Counted from the first letter of the stretch, positions 7,650 through 17,917 are shown. The stretch: DNA of 64,000 nt from Paucibacter sp963740455 (GCA_963740455.1 CAVUEF010000020.1:62001-126000), one strand, 5' to 3'. Numbers and translations are program-made. Notes: generated by a model not told the origin, from the letters alone.

Positions 7650-9630
7650 ATGGGAACTTCCACACTTCTCTCGCTGGGCACGACGGCCATGTTCGCCAAT
7701 TACGCGGCCTTGCAGACCGTGGGACAGAACATCGCGAACGCCAACACGCCGGGCTACTCGCGCCAGAGCGTCCAGCTGGAGAGTGCACCGGGCCAATTCA
7801 CGGGTTCGGGATTTTTCGGCAGGGGTGTCGAGGTGAGCACCGTGTCGCGCTCGCACGACGCCTTCCTGACCCGGGAATCCCTGATGGCGGGCGCCGTGTC
7901 GTCGATGGACCAGGCGCGCAGCACCCAGCTGAGCGAACTGCAAAAGGTGTTCGGCCTGGGCACCGAAGGTCTGGGCTACGCGGCCAACCAGTTTCTCAAT
8001 GCGATGGTCGATGTCAGCACGCATCCCAACGATCCGTCGGCCCGGCAGTCGGCAATGGCAAGTGCGGGACAGACAGCGGCACGCTTCAGCACCGCCGGTG
8101 AGCAGCTCGACACATTTCAGGCCGGCATCGCCATGGACCTGAAAACCAAAGTGGCCAGCGTCAATCAGTTGGCACAGAAGATCGCCGACCTCAACGGCAG
8201 CATCTCTACCGCACAAGCCACCGGCCACGCGCCCAACGATTTGCTGGATCAGCGCGACCAGCTGGTGTCCCAGCTCAGCCAGTACATCCAGGTCACCACC
8301 ATCAACGCCCCGGATGGCTCGATCGGCTTGTTCGTCGGCGGCGGCCAGCGTCTGCTGTTGGGCAGCTCTGCGCAAAAACTCACGGTGCTTGCCGACTCGT
8401 ACGACCCTTCCCGCGTTCAAGTGGGTCTGGTCGAAACCAACGGCACGCTGGTGCTGGACCCAAATTCGCTGGGAGGCGGCTCGATCGCCGGCAACTTGCA
8501 GTATCAGAACGTCGATTTGCAGGACGCGCGCAATCTGGTCGGCCAGCTTGCAGCCGCCTTCGCCAGCGAGGTCAACAAGCAGCAGTCGCTCGGGCTGGAC
8601 CTGACCAGCGCCCAAGGCTCACCCGGATCACCGCTGTTCAGCTTCGGTGCGCCTCAGGCCCTGCCCGCCGCCACGAATGCGCGCGGGGCGGGCGGCGCGT
8701 TTGTGTCCAGCGTGGGCTTGAGCATCACCGACGCCACGCAATTGAAGGCCAGCAGCTACGCGCTCGTTGCCGGCACGTCCGGCAGTTATCAGCTGACCCG
8801 CTTGAGCGACGGCATGACGCGCTTGGTGGTGAACGGCGACGTGGTGGACGGCTTCAAGATCACCCTCAGCGCCACGCCGCCCGGCGCGACCGACCGCTAC
8901 CTGCTGCAGCCGGTGACGCGCGCCGCCAACGGCATGGCGCGCATCCTCGACAATCTGAACGGTCTGGCTGCCGCGTCGCCTGTGACCGGCACGATCGGCG
9001 CTGCCAACCAGGGCACCGGAACAATCGCCGCCTTGTCTGCCGTGCTGCCAAGCACCGACCCCGGCGTCACCGGCAACGTCAGAGCCGACATCAGCTTCAC
9101 GTCGAGCACCGGCAACTACAGCTACAACCTGGTCGATCGCAGCACCAGCCTGGTCGTCGCCAGCGGCACGGGTATCTGGACGCCAGGCCAGCCCATCACG
9201 CTGAACGGCTTCCAGCTCACGATCAATGGCGTGCCCAAGAGCGGCGACACCTTCAAAGTCGACAAGACCACGCTTACCCGCCGCCAACAACGGCAATGCG
9301 CTGGCCTTCATGGCGATACGCGACAAGGTCATCGTCGGCCGCCAGCTCCAGGCCGACGGCAGCCTGAGCGGCGGCGCCAACATCACCGACGCTTATGCGG
9401 CGGCGATGTCCGAAGTCGGCGTGCGCGTGCAAGGCGCCAGCACCAAGGCGACGATTTCATCCGCGGCGGCCGCCAGCGCAGAGAAGGCGCGCACCAACCA
9501 GTCCGGCGTGAATCTGGACGAGGAAGCGGCGCGCCTGATGCAGTTTGAAAAGAGCTACCAGGCCGCCGCCAAAGTGCTGCAAGTCGCGCAGACCATATTC
9601 GATACCTTGCTGCAGGTTGCGGCCCGGTGA
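7650..9630 (+). pseudogene. flgK: FlgK, hook-associated protein 1, interrupted by a +1 frameshift
   Basis: The first frame (7650 on) encodes a standard FlgK N-terminus (QNIANANTPGYSRQSVQLES) and about 543 residues. The conserved end (NNGNALAFMAIRDKVIVGRQ to YQAAAKVLQVAQTIFDTLLQ) is in another frame that takes over at 9280. One extra base within CCC at 9277-9279 explains the shift; removing it restores a normal 659-residue FlgK reading KTTLTAANNGNALAF. As written, the first frame continues to 9548 with an unrelated tail lacking the terminal coiled helix. The rest of the locus looks intact, so a sequencing or assembly error is as likely as a real loss of the hook-filament junction. Confidence 0.88.
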
Positions 9631-9674
9631 TCGGCCCGATTCAGCCGGATTCATCCCGCCAGGAGTAGAGATCC

Positions 9675-10898
9675 ATGCGCACCAGCACCGCCAACACGTT
9701 TGACACTGGCATCAGCAGCTTGCAGGCACGCCAGCTGGAGTTGCAGACCGCCCAGGAGCGGCTGACCACAGGCAAGCGCGTTGCGCGCGCCAGCGATGAC
9801 CCCGCCGCCGCCGCGCGTGCCGAGCGTGCCATCGCCAGCATCAACCGGCTGGACGCCAACCAGCGCTCGGTCGAAGCCAGCCGCAATGCCTTGCAGCAGT
9901 CCGAGAGCGCCACCGGAGACGCCGTCAATCTGATGCAGCAGGCCCGCACCGCCCTGGTGAATGCCGGTAACGGCAGCTACACCGACAGCGACCGTGGCGT
10001 GCTCGCGAATCAAATGAAGCAACTGCGCGCATCGCTGCTCGAGGTGGCCAACCGCACCGATGGCGCGGGGGGCTATCTGTTCGGCGGCCAGGGCGCGTCA
10101 CAAGCGCCGTTTCTGGACGCGCCCGGCGGCGTGCAATACCAAGGCACGCCAGGCGCGATACGCGGCAACCAGCAAGAGAACATGCCGCTCAGCGTGGATG
10201 GCGCCGCCGCCTGGATGCAAGCACCCACCGGCAACGGCATGTTTGAAACCAAGTCGGGGCCCAATCTCATCACTGGCGCAGCGTCGAGCACGACGGCCTG
10301 GATCGACGTGGGCAGCGTCACCGATCCCAGCAAGCTGGCGCTCGTGCCCGGCACCGTCTACAGCGTTCAGTTCAGCGGGGCGGGCCCGACCAGCGCCTAC
10401 ACGGTGCTGAAGAACGGCGTCGCCACCGCCGTGACTGGCCCCTTTGTCTCGGGCCAGACGATACAGATCGACGGCATGTCGGTGGCGGTAAAGGGTGCGC
10501 CGGCCGACGGCGACACCTTCCAGATCGTGCCGTCGACCCACTCGCAGTCGATCTTCGGCGCGCTCGACCGCGCCATCTCCGAGTTGCAGGCGCCGGGCCA
10601 CACATCGGCTCAGGTGGCGCAGACCACCACCTTCGGGCTGCGTGACCTTGACGCCGCGCTGGGCCGCATGACGTCGGTGCGCAGCGAGATCGGTGACGCG
10701 ATGAACTCTCTGGACGGCACCGAATCGCGTTTTGCCTCGCAAAAACTTTACAGTCAGACCGAGCAGTCCAATGCAACCGATCTCGACATGGTGCAGGGAA
10801 TTTCGGATTTCCAGAACCAGCAAACTGGCTACCAGGCCGCCCTGAAGGCGTATTCGATGGTGCAGCGGCTGACGCTGTTCCAGTACCTGAACGGGTAA
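9675..10898 (+). CDS. flgL: FlgL, hook-associated protein 3
   Basis: This 407-residue flagellin-like protein starts MRTSTANTFDTGISSLQARQ and has the conserved N-terminal LTTGKRVARASDDPAAAARA and a C-terminal flagellin-type helix ending QAALKAYSMVQRLTLFQYLN. It forms the hook-filament junction with FlgK. It is the last gene of the flgB-L operon. A GGAGTAGAG ribosome binding site precedes the ATG. Confidence 0.95.
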   Translation: MRTSTANTFDTGISSLQARQLELQTAQERLTTGKRVARASDDPAAAARAERAIASINRLDANQRSVEASRNALQQSESATGDAVNLMQQARTALVNAGNGSYTDSDRGVLANQMKQLRASLLEVANRTDGAGGYLFGGQGASQAPFLDAPGGVQYQGTPGAIRGNQQENMPLSVDGAAAWMQAPTGNGMFETKSGPNLITGAASSTTAWIDVGSVTDPSKLALVPGTVYSVQFSGAGPTSAYTVLKNGVATAVTGPFVSGQTIQIDGMSVAVKGAPADGDTFQIVPSTHSQSIFGALDRAISELQAPGHTSAQVAQTTTFGLRDLDAALGRMTSVRSEIGDAMNSLDGTESRFASQKLYSQTEQSNATDLDMVQGISDFQNQQTGYQAALKAYSMVQRLTLFQYLNG

Positions 10899-10987
10899 AT
10901 TTGCGCAGATGCTTGGCCTGAGTCGCCGCCAATCGGGCGGGCTTGCGTTCTAATCGTGACATTCAGGCACGCTTCACAAGCATCCAC

Positions 10988-12187
10988 ATGAGCAGCACGC
11001 AACCGCAACTCGATCAGGTCGCCCTGGGATATTCGCCCATGATTGACGCCAAGCGCGCGGTGATGGCCACGCGCTTGACGGTGTTCCCGATCCGGCCCGA
11101 CATCACCGTTGCCGCCGCGCCGCTGCTCGCAGCGGTGGGCGAGGTCTGGCCCGCCGACGCCGGTGCGCTCTTGCTGGCGGTGCACAGCGAGGCGCTGTTG
11201 CAGGAGGTGATGCAAGCCAAGCCGAGCGCCAACCTGATGCTTGAGGTGCCTGCGTTCATGGCCTGCAATCCGGCGCACAGTCAGGCCCTGCTGGCGTTGA
11301 AGGCCAATGGCAGCACCTTGCTGATCAAGGGTCGCCCGCTGACCGATCTGCCGCCCGAGGTGCTGGCGTGTTTCAAGTATTCCATCATCGACCTCGATGA
11401 CGACCGCTACCTGGGCGACGCGACGGCCGCACCGGGTGCGATGCGCGGCATCGAACTCGTGCAGTCGGGCGTGTACACGCTGGCCGACATGGCATCGAGT
11501 TTTCAGCGCGGTGCCGTCGCCGTGCTGGGTTGGCCCATGGACGACAGCCCCACGACGCAGAGCGCCAAGCCCGAAACGCGTGCCGATCTGCAGGTCATCA
11601 TGGAATTGATCGCGCGCGTCGACCAGGCCGAATCCATTGACAAGCTTGAAGCCACGCTGCGACGTGACCCGTCGCTGGCGTTCAAGCTGATGCGCTACCT
11701 GAACTCGGCGGCCTTCGGTTTCACGATGGAGATCAGTTCGTTCCGCCACGCCATCATGCTGCTGGGCTATGTGCGTCTGAAGCGCTGGCTGGCCGTGTTG
11801 CTGTCCACCGCCAGCAAGGATGCCAATATGCGCCCGCTCATGTTCGCCGCCGTGCGCCGTGGCCTGCTCATGGAAGAACTGGCTGGAGCCGGCGCCGATG
11901 CCGAAGTGCGCGACGAGATGTTCATCTGCGGCATGTTCTCGCTGCTCGACCGCATGCTGCACCAGCCCTTCGACCATCTGCTGAAAAACGTGCCTGTGCC
12001 TGAGCGTGTCAGTCAGGCACTGGTACACGAAGCCGGTCCCTATCTCCCCTACCTGGAGCTGGTGCACGCGATCGAGGCCGAATCCCTGTTCGACTTCCGC
12101 GCCGCGGCCGAGCAGCTGATGCTGGAGCCCAAGGAAATCAACCACGCGGTCTTGCGTGCCTTGGACAAAGCCCGGCAACTCGATTGA
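10988..12187 (+). CDS. HDOD-domain signalling protein with a degenerate EAL-like N-terminus (YuxH/CdgJ-like)
   Basis: The 399-residue protein (from ATG 10988; an upstream TTG at 10943 is possible) has two parts. Residues 1 to about 200 resemble a degenerate EAL fold but no EAL motif or metal-binding acidic set is visible, so phosphodiesterase activity is unlikely. From about residue 204 there is an HDOD domain (DQAESIDKLEATLRRDPSLA, then YLNSAAFGF). Proteins of this EAL-like/HDOD architecture, such as Vibrio CdgJ, affect motility. It starts a run of signalling genes after flgL and ends 3 bp before the next gene, so cotranscription is likely. Confidence 0.75.
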   Translation: MSSTQPQLDQVALGYSPMIDAKRAVMATRLTVFPIRPDITVAAAPLLAAVGEVWPADAGALLLAVHSEALLQEVMQAKPSANLMLEVPAFMACNPAHSQALLALKANGSTLLIKGRPLTDLPPEVLACFKYSIIDLDDDRYLGDATAAPGAMRGIELVQSGVYTLADMASSFQRGAVAVLGWPMDDSPTTQSAKPETRADLQVIMELIARVDQAESIDKLEATLRRDPSLAFKLMRYLNSAAFGFTMEISSFRHAIMLLGYVRLKRWLAVLLSTASKDANMRPLMFAAVRRGLLMEELAGAGADAEVRDEMFICGMFSLLDRMLHQPFDHLLKNVPVPERVSQALVHEAGPYLPYLELVHAIEAESLFDFRAAAEQLMLEPKEINHAVLRALDKARQLD

Positions 12188-12190
12188 GAC

Positions 12191-15100
12191 ATGTCAGCTC
12201 AGCTCTCCCTGCTCCCCCAGGACACCGCCGCCTTGCGCGGCATGCTGGCAGTGCTCAGCGACCCCGTCATGCTGTTGGATCGGCACTTGCAGATCTGCAC
12301 CGCCAACCCGGCAGCGCAGCAGCTCCTGGCGCTTGTTCCAGGCGGTGCCGATCAACTCCGGACCACCCAGGACGCCAGCCTGGCGGCGTGGTTGAGCAAG
12401 GCCTGCGCTGCGCTCAACACCCGACGTCAAGCACCGCCCGCGCCCGAGCTGGCCCTGTCTGACGGGCGCGTGGGCGCAGTCACCTTGGTGCGACTGCAGG
12501 CCGGTCAACTTGAGGATGCGCGCTGGCTGCTGCAGGTGCGGCCTTTGGATGCGGCCGTCCCGCGCAGCGCGTCCGGCACTGCGCTGCCGACGCACGCGGC
12601 CGCAGTGCCCGCAGCGGACGAGGTCAGGCAATGGCTGGACCTGAGCCCCATGGGCATGGCCATGTTCGATGCATCGGGTTTGCTGATCCGTACCAATGCG
12701 CACTTTGCAGCGCTCTCAGCCGAACTGCCGGCCACGGTGGACCAGGCTTCAGCCGCGCTGCAGCAACTGCTGGGCTGGCAAGACGGACATGTGCGCGTCG
12801 ATGTGCAGCCGGGCGGGCGGCCCGTCGAAATCCGCTGCACCTTGCTCGATCCGCAGGGACGCACGCAGTGGCTGCGCTCACGGGTTCGCTGTCATCTCGA
12901 CCAGGCCGGCGCGCGCCGCTACCTGGCGGTGATCGAGGACCGCAGTCTCGAAGAAGAGCGCGACCTGGCGCACCAGCAGCTTGACGCCTTGATGGACGCT
13001 GCCGGCGTCGGCCTGGCCACCTTTCAGCAAGACGCCGGCTGGTCGAGACCGCGCCGCAGCAAAGTCAACGCTGCACCGAGCAGCCTTGCCACCTTGCAGG
13101 GAGTCGGGCGCGACATGGTCGATGCCGCGTCACTGCCCGAGTTCGAGCGCTTGCAGCAAGCCCTCAAGCGAGGCAGCAAGGTGGAGGCGCGCTACGCGGT
13201 GCGCCACCCCGAGCTGGGTCTGCGCTGGTTGCTCACGCGCGTCGAGCCCGGCCGTCTGGCTTCTGGCCAACGCACCACCTCGGTCGTCACGCTGGACGTC
13301 ACCGCGCAACAACAAGCCCAGACGCGCAGCGCACAACTGCTGCACGAGCTGACCACCATCATCGACAGCACCAGCGTGGGCATTGTCTATTTGCGCGGCC
13401 GCAGTCTGGTGCGCTGCAACCAGCGCTTCGAGCAGATGCTCAGTCTGAGCCTGCCCGCACACACCGCAGTGGGCACGCCGGTGAGCCTGCTGTTCGGCGC
13501 CCAGCCCGAGCTCGTGCCGCAGATCGAGAATGCCCTGCAAACGCTGGATGCGGGCTCGAGTTTCGAAGTCGAGTTCATCCAGAACAACGAGGACCGCTCC
13601 AACGCCAACCCGTGTTGGCTCTCGTTGTCGCTGCGACGTGTGCTCGACTCGGGCGCGCTAGCGCAGGAGCGCAACGAAGCCATCGCGGTGCTCACCGACA
13701 TCAGCCGGCTCAAGGCGCAACAGAGCGAGTTGCAGGCCCTGGCGCATGACCGCGAGCTGATGTTCAGTCTGTCCGACGTGGGCATTGCGATCCTGCGCAG
13801 GAACCGCATCGAACGCGCCAACAACGCATTGGGTCAGCTCAGTGGCTATCGCATCGACGAGTTGATCGGACTCGAGCATGGCCAACTCTACGAGAACGCC
13901 GAGAACTACCAGCTTGAGCAACGCGACATCGAGGCGGCGCTGCTGCGCCATGGCCGCTGGAGCGGCGAGCGCCGACTCATGCGGCGCGACGGCAGCAGCT
14001 TCTGGGTACAAGTCAACAAGCGACTGATGCACGAGGGCGATCTGGGCAGCGGCGTGATCGCTTCCTACGTGAGCGTGGACGAGCGCTGGCGTGCCCAGCA
14101 GGCGCTGCTGCTGCAGACCGAACGCACGCGCGCCATACTCGACTCGGTGCTGGTGGGCATCGTCACCGTGGGGCGCGGCGGCATCGAGTGGATGAATCGT
14201 TCGGCGCGACGCATGTTTGGCGGCGACATGACGGGATTTGTCGGTCGTCCGATCAGTATCGTGGCCACCGCCGAACCCGACCACCCGCTGCGCCAGGCGC
14301 GCTATCTCGATGATTTGACCGAGGGCGAGGCCGAGACCTTCGAGTGCCGACTCAAAGGCCTGGACGGACGCGAATTCTGGGTGGTGGGCAATGCCGTGGT
14401 CACCGGTGTCGACGCCAACGGCCGCCAGCTCACCTATGCGTTGCTCGACATCGAGCGGCGTCGCCAGGCCGAGGCGCTCACGCTGAAGGCGCAGGCATCG
14501 CTGCAGCGCATCATCGAAACCGCGCCGCTGGCAATCAGTCTGCATGACGCCAGGACCCTGTGCGTCGAGCGCCTGAATCAGGTCACCGCCGAACTCGCCG
14601 GACGTCCGGCCGACGCGGTTCTGGGCCTCACTCCCGAGCAGATGTTTGAAGGCGCAGCGGGCCTCGAAATCGCGCGCGACATGCGCGCCGCGCTGCACGC
14701 TGCCGAAGTCACACAACGCGAGTACCGGCTCAGCGTGAAAGGCAGGACGCGCATCTGGGACGCACGCTATTCGCCTCTGACCGATGCGTCCGAAGGCGCA
14801 GACCAGGGGGCGCCCGATCAATTGCTGCTGGTGGCCAGCGATGTGACCGAACAACGCGCCGCCGAAGAGGCGCGCCTGCACGCCGCCATTGCGCAGCGCG
14901 AGTTGCTGGTCAAGGAAGTGCATCACCGTATCAAGAACAATTTGCAGGGCGTGGCGGGCTTGTTGCAGCAGGTCGCGCAACGCCGCCCCGAGGTGGGTGA
15001 CGTGATCAACGAAGCGATCGGCCAGGTGCAGGCGATTGCCCAGGTGTACGGGCTGCAGGTGGGCGCTACCGGCCCCTTGCGCATACGCAACGTGGTGCAG

Positions 15101-15520
15101 GCCATCACGGCATCCGTGCAGCGCATGTTCGGTCGCAACATCAGCTTCACCGTGGAAGGCCCGACGGCGCAACGATGGAGCCTGCCCGAGGCCGAGGCCA
15201 TTCCGATCGCGCTGTCGCTCAACGAGCTGCTGACGAATGCCGTCAAGCACAGTGGCACGGGGCAGATTGCCTGCCGCCTTGTGTGCGCCGACGATCAGGT
15301 GGTGGTGCGTGTCGCCAACCCGGGGCGGCTGCCCGACGGTTTCAGCGTGGCGCAGGTCCGCGGTGGCGTGTCCGGCCTGGGATTGGTGCGCTCGCTGCTG
15401 CCGCGGCGCAGCGCCCGGTTCGACATTGTTCAGGACGGCGCCGACGTGGTGTGCAGCGTCAGCCTGAATCCGCCCGGCGTCACGCTGCTCGACGCCGACT
15501 GCGGCGACACGTCAGATTGA
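12191..15520 (+). CDS. Cytoplasmic multi-PAS sensor histidine kinase, HisKA_2 type
   Basis: This 1109-residue protein has no membrane segment. About seven PAS-like repeats run from residue 20 to 890 (for example PMGMAMFDASGLLIRTNAHF, DSTSVGIVYLRGRSLVRCNQ, SDVGIAILRRNRIERANNAL, APLAISLHDARTLCVERLNQ). The kinase core follows: KEVHHRIKNNLQGVAGLLQQ near residues 905-925 is the HisKA_2 phosphoacceptor box, and LSLNELLTNAVKHSGTGQ begins the ATPase domain with its N box. HisKA_2 kinases often pair with ANTAR regulators, as EutW with EutV, and one lies directly downstream. The signal cannot be deduced. Confidence 0.87.
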   Translation: MSAQLSLLPQDTAALRGMLAVLSDPVMLLDRHLQICTANPAAQQLLALVPGGADQLRTTQDASLAAWLSKACAALNTRRQAPPAPELALSDGRVGAVTLVRLQAGQLEDARWLLQVRPLDAAVPRSASGTALPTHAAAVPAADEVRQWLDLSPMGMAMFDASGLLIRTNAHFAALSAELPATVDQASAALQQLLGWQDGHVRVDVQPGGRPVEIRCTLLDPQGRTQWLRSRVRCHLDQAGARRYLAVIEDRSLEEERDLAHQQLDALMDAAGVGLATFQQDAGWSRPRRSKVNAAPSSLATLQGVGRDMVDAASLPEFERLQQALKRGSKVEARYAVRHPELGLRWLLTRVEPGRLASGQRTTSVVTLDVTAQQQAQTRSAQLLHELTTIIDSTSVGIVYLRGRSLVRCNQRFEQMLSLSLPAHTAVGTPVSLLFGAQPELVPQIENALQTLDAGSSFEVEFIQNNEDRSNANPCWLSLSLRRVLDSGALAQERNEAIAVLTDISRLKAQQSELQALAHDRELMFSLSDVGIAILRRNRIERANNALGQLSGYRIDELIGLEHGQLYENAENYQLEQRDIEAALLRHGRWSGERRLMRRDGSSFWVQVNKRLMHEGDLGSGVIASYVSVDERWRAQQALLLQTERTRAILDSVLVGIVTVGRGGIEWMNRSARRMFGGDMTGFVGRPISIVATAEPDHPLRQARYLDDLTEGEAETFECRLKGLDGREFWVVGNAVVTGVDANGRQLTYALLDIERRRQAEALTLKAQASLQRIIETAPLAISLHDARTLCVERLNQVTAELAGRPADAVLGLTPEQMFEGAAGLEIARDMRAALHAAEVTQREYRLSVKGRTRIWDARYSPLTDASEGADQGAPDQLLLVASDVTEQRAAEEARLHAAIAQRELLVKEVHHRIKNNLQGVAGLLQQVAQRRPEVGDVINEAIGQVQAIAQVYGLQVGATGPLRIRNVVQAITASVQRMFGRNISFTVEGPTAQRWSLPEAEAIPIALSLNELLTNAVKHSGTGQIACRLVCADDQVVVRVANPGRLPDGFSVAQVRGGVSGLGLVRSLLPRRSARFDIVQDGADVVCSVSLNPPGVTLLDADCGDTSD

Positions 15521-15551
15521 GTGACAATCAAACCAGGTGCTGGGGAAACAC

Positions 15552-16163
15552 GTGAGCAACAAAGGAAAGATTCTTGTCGTCGATGATGACCGCCTGGTGC
15601 TGGCCACGCTGACCCACGGCTTGACCCAGGCGGGCTATGACGTGATTGACGCCGACAACGGCGACGACGCGATTCTGCTGGCGCGCGAGCATCGACCCGA
15701 ACTGGCCTTGCTGGACATCCGCATGGAAGGGTTGAGTGGCTTCGATGTGGCCGCCTACCTGCGCGAGCACCTGCAAATCCCGTTCATGTTTCTGTCCGCG
15801 TTTGCCGACGCGGACACCGAAGCCCAGGTCAGGTCGCTGGGCGCCGTGGCCTACCTCGTCAAACCGCTGGACATCCATCAAATCGTACCCGCCGTCGATA
15901 GCGCGATGGCCGATCTGCATGAGAGCGGGCCGCGCGCCGCCCCGGCGCCGATTTCCGCACAAGCGCCGCAGATTGGCGATCCGTCTCTGCAGCTGGTGTC
16001 GGTGGCGGTGGGCGTGTTGATGCACCGTTACTCGTTGCCACGCGGCGAAGCGCTGGTCAGGCTGCAACGCATGAGCGATGAGGCATCGCTTTCGTTGGAG
16101 CAGCAGGCGCTGCGACTGGTCGAAGCGCTGGAATTGCTGGCGCTTCCCGGCGCTCCGCGTTGA
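15552..16163 (+). CDS. Response regulator with ANTAR RNA-binding domain
   Basis: From GTG 15552 (preceded by GGGGA; an earlier GTG at 15537 is possible) the product has 203 residues. A receiver domain fills about residues 5-120 with the acidic pair in VVDDDR, the phosphoacceptor Asp in LLDIRME near residue 55, and Lys in YLVKPLD. After a Pro/Ala linker comes an ANTAR domain (about 145-200; VAVGVLMHRYSLPRGEALVR). ANTAR proteins bind paired RNA hairpins and prevent transcription termination. It lies about 30 bp behind the HisKA_2 kinase, which is almost certainly its partner. The RNA target is unknown. Confidence 0.87.
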   Translation: MSNKGKILVVDDDRLVLATLTHGLTQAGYDVIDADNGDDAILLAREHRPELALLDIRMEGLSGFDVAAYLREHLQIPFMFLSAFADADTEAQVRSLGAVAYLVKPLDIHQIVPAVDSAMADLHESGPRAAPAPISAQAPQIGDPSLQLVSVAVGVLMHRYSLPRGEALVRLQRMSDEASLSLEQQALRLVEALELLALPGAPR

Positions 16164-16186
16164 CCGCAGCCACGCGTTTGAGCTGG

Positions 16187-17917
16187 TCAGTCCGGCAGCG
16201 TGAAATAGAAACTCGCCCCCTGGCCAGGCTCTGATTCGGCCCAGATGTCGCCACCGTGGCGCCTGATGATGCGCCGCACCGACGCCAGCCCCACGCCCGT
16301 GCCCTGAAAATCACTGGCGCTGTGCAGGCGCTGAAAGACGCCGAACAATCGATCGGCGAAACGCATATCGAACCCCGCGCCGTTGTCGCGCACCAGATAA
16401 GCCTGGCGGCCCGCCTGCAAGCCATGCCCGAAGCGTATCTGCGCGCGTTCGCACTTGGCGCTGTACTTCCAGGCATTGCCCAGCAAGTTTTCCAGCGCCA
16501 CCCGCAGCAGCGTCGGGTCGCCCTGCACCTGCATGTCGGCCATCACATGCACATCGACCTGACGCTCGGGCGCGCTGCGCTGCAAGTCGTCGAAGATGAA
16601 ACGTGCGAGCTGACTCAGGTTGACCGGCTGACGCGTCAGCGGCTGCGCCGACAACTGCGCCAGGCAGAGCAAGGCGTCGATCATATTGTTCATGCGCGCC
16701 GCCGCGCCCAGCACCCGATCAAGATGGTCGTTGCCGATACGGTCGAGCTGCCGACCGTAGTCTTCTTTCAGGATGCGGGCAAACCCGTCCACCACGCGCA
16801 CCGGCGCGCGCAGGTCGTGCGAGACCGTGTAGCTGAAACTCTCCTGATCGCTGAACTGGGTTGACTCGGACGCCGTCTGCGCCGCTGGCGCGGGCGTCGC
16901 GGCTTGCGGCCACAGCGACAGCAGTACCTGCCTGCCGTCCACCCCCTGGGCCAGCAGTTTGCGGCTCACGAGCCAGCCATCGCACGCGGCGGGCGCGCCG
17001 TCCTTGATCTGGGCAAGCGCGTCGCGCACGGATGTCGGCAAGAGGTCGCGGCAGCGGCTCCACTTGAAGGCCAGCAACTCGGCTGCGGGGCGGCCCAGCA
17101 AGGTTGCCGCGGCGTCATTCAGGCTCAACAGTTCGAGCGCGCCCGTCTTGTGCTCGAGCAGCAGCAGCGACGGCCCCGGCAGGGCCTGCAGCCATGGAAC
17201 GGGGCCGGCCGCCGCTGCAGCGTCGGATGCGAGCTCCGTGGCAGCCTTCATCGGCTGCGCCGTACCGAGGTAGCCGCTGAAACGCCCGGCCGAATCAAAG
17301 CGTGGCAAGCCGCTCAGGCGCCAGCTTCCGGAAAACTGCGCCGCTGGTGCGTCGTCGATTTCGGCGCGCACCCACACGTCACGCAACGGCGCGCGCTCGT
17401 CGAGCCGCACCTGCAGGCGCGCTGCCTCGCCCGTCGCCGGGTCAATCCCGGGCCCTTGCAGAACAAAGCGCTCCCACAATGTCTGGGTCGCTGCCGCGCC
17501 AATCCAGCTCGATGCCGGTGCGCCCAGCGGCGCCTGCCAACGCACCAGGTGGTGCTGTGCATCGGTCTGCCACTGCCAGGCGTCGAGCAACTCGGACAGG
17601 CTTTGCGCCTGGATCCTTGCTTCGCGCAGGGACTCCAGCAAGCGCTGGCGCGCCGTGCGCACACCCATCTGCCAACCCACGCCGACGCAGGCCAGCAAGA
17701 CCACACCGGCAAGCGCCAGGCTGAGCGGCAACAGAGCCCTCAGATCCGGGCCGGGGGCGCTCTGCGCGGACAGCGGGCCCGGTTCGGCCAGGCCAATGCC
17801 GAGTCGAACCACGAGCAGCAGCGCGGCGGCACATAGCGTCAGCGCCAGGCCCACACCCCACCAGAGGCGGCGCCCACCGCCATCACGCCGTTCACTCGCA
17901 CGATCCATGCGGGGCAT
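16187..17917 (-). CDS. Membrane-bound sensor histidine kinase (PAS, HisKA, HATPase)
   Basis: The product is 576 residues from ATG 17917 (17908 is an alternative). Two hydrophobic segments at about residues 18-40 and 60-83 flank a short loop, so very little of it is periplasmic and sensing is probably by the two PAS-like regions (about 110-340). The phosphoacceptor box is SYTVSHDLRAPVRVVDGFAR near residue 365, followed by N (LENLLGNAWKYS), G1 (VRDNGAGFDM) and G2 (GTGVGLASVRRII) boxes. The sequence resembles phytochrome-like or bacteriophytochrome-type kinases in the core. It is convergent with the ANTAR gene and divergent from the Hpt gene. Confidence 0.85.
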   Translation of the reverse strand: MPRMDRASERRDGGGRRLWWGVGLALTLCAAALLLVVRLGIGLAEPGPLSAQSAPGPDLRALLPLSLALAGVVLLACVGVGWQMGVRTARQRLLESLREARIQAQSLSELLDAWQWQTDAQHHLVRWQAPLGAPASSWIGAAATQTLWERFVLQGPGIDPATGEAARLQVRLDERAPLRDVWVRAEIDDAPAAQFSGSWRLSGLPRFDSAGRFSGYLGTAQPMKAATELASDAAAAAGPVPWLQALPGPSLLLLEHKTGALELLSLNDAAATLLGRPAAELLAFKWSRCRDLLPTSVRDALAQIKDGAPAACDGWLVSRKLLAQGVDGRQVLLSLWPQAATPAPAAQTASESTQFSDQESFSYTVSHDLRAPVRVVDGFARILKEDYGRQLDRIGNDHLDRVLGAAARMNNMIDALLCLAQLSAQPLTRQPVNLSQLARFIFDDLQRSAPERQVDVHVMADMQVQGDPTLLRVALENLLGNAWKYSAKCERAQIRFGHGLQAGRQAYLVRDNGAGFDMRFADRLFGVFQRLHSASDFQGTGVGLASVRRIIRRHGGDIWAESEPGQGASFYFTLPD

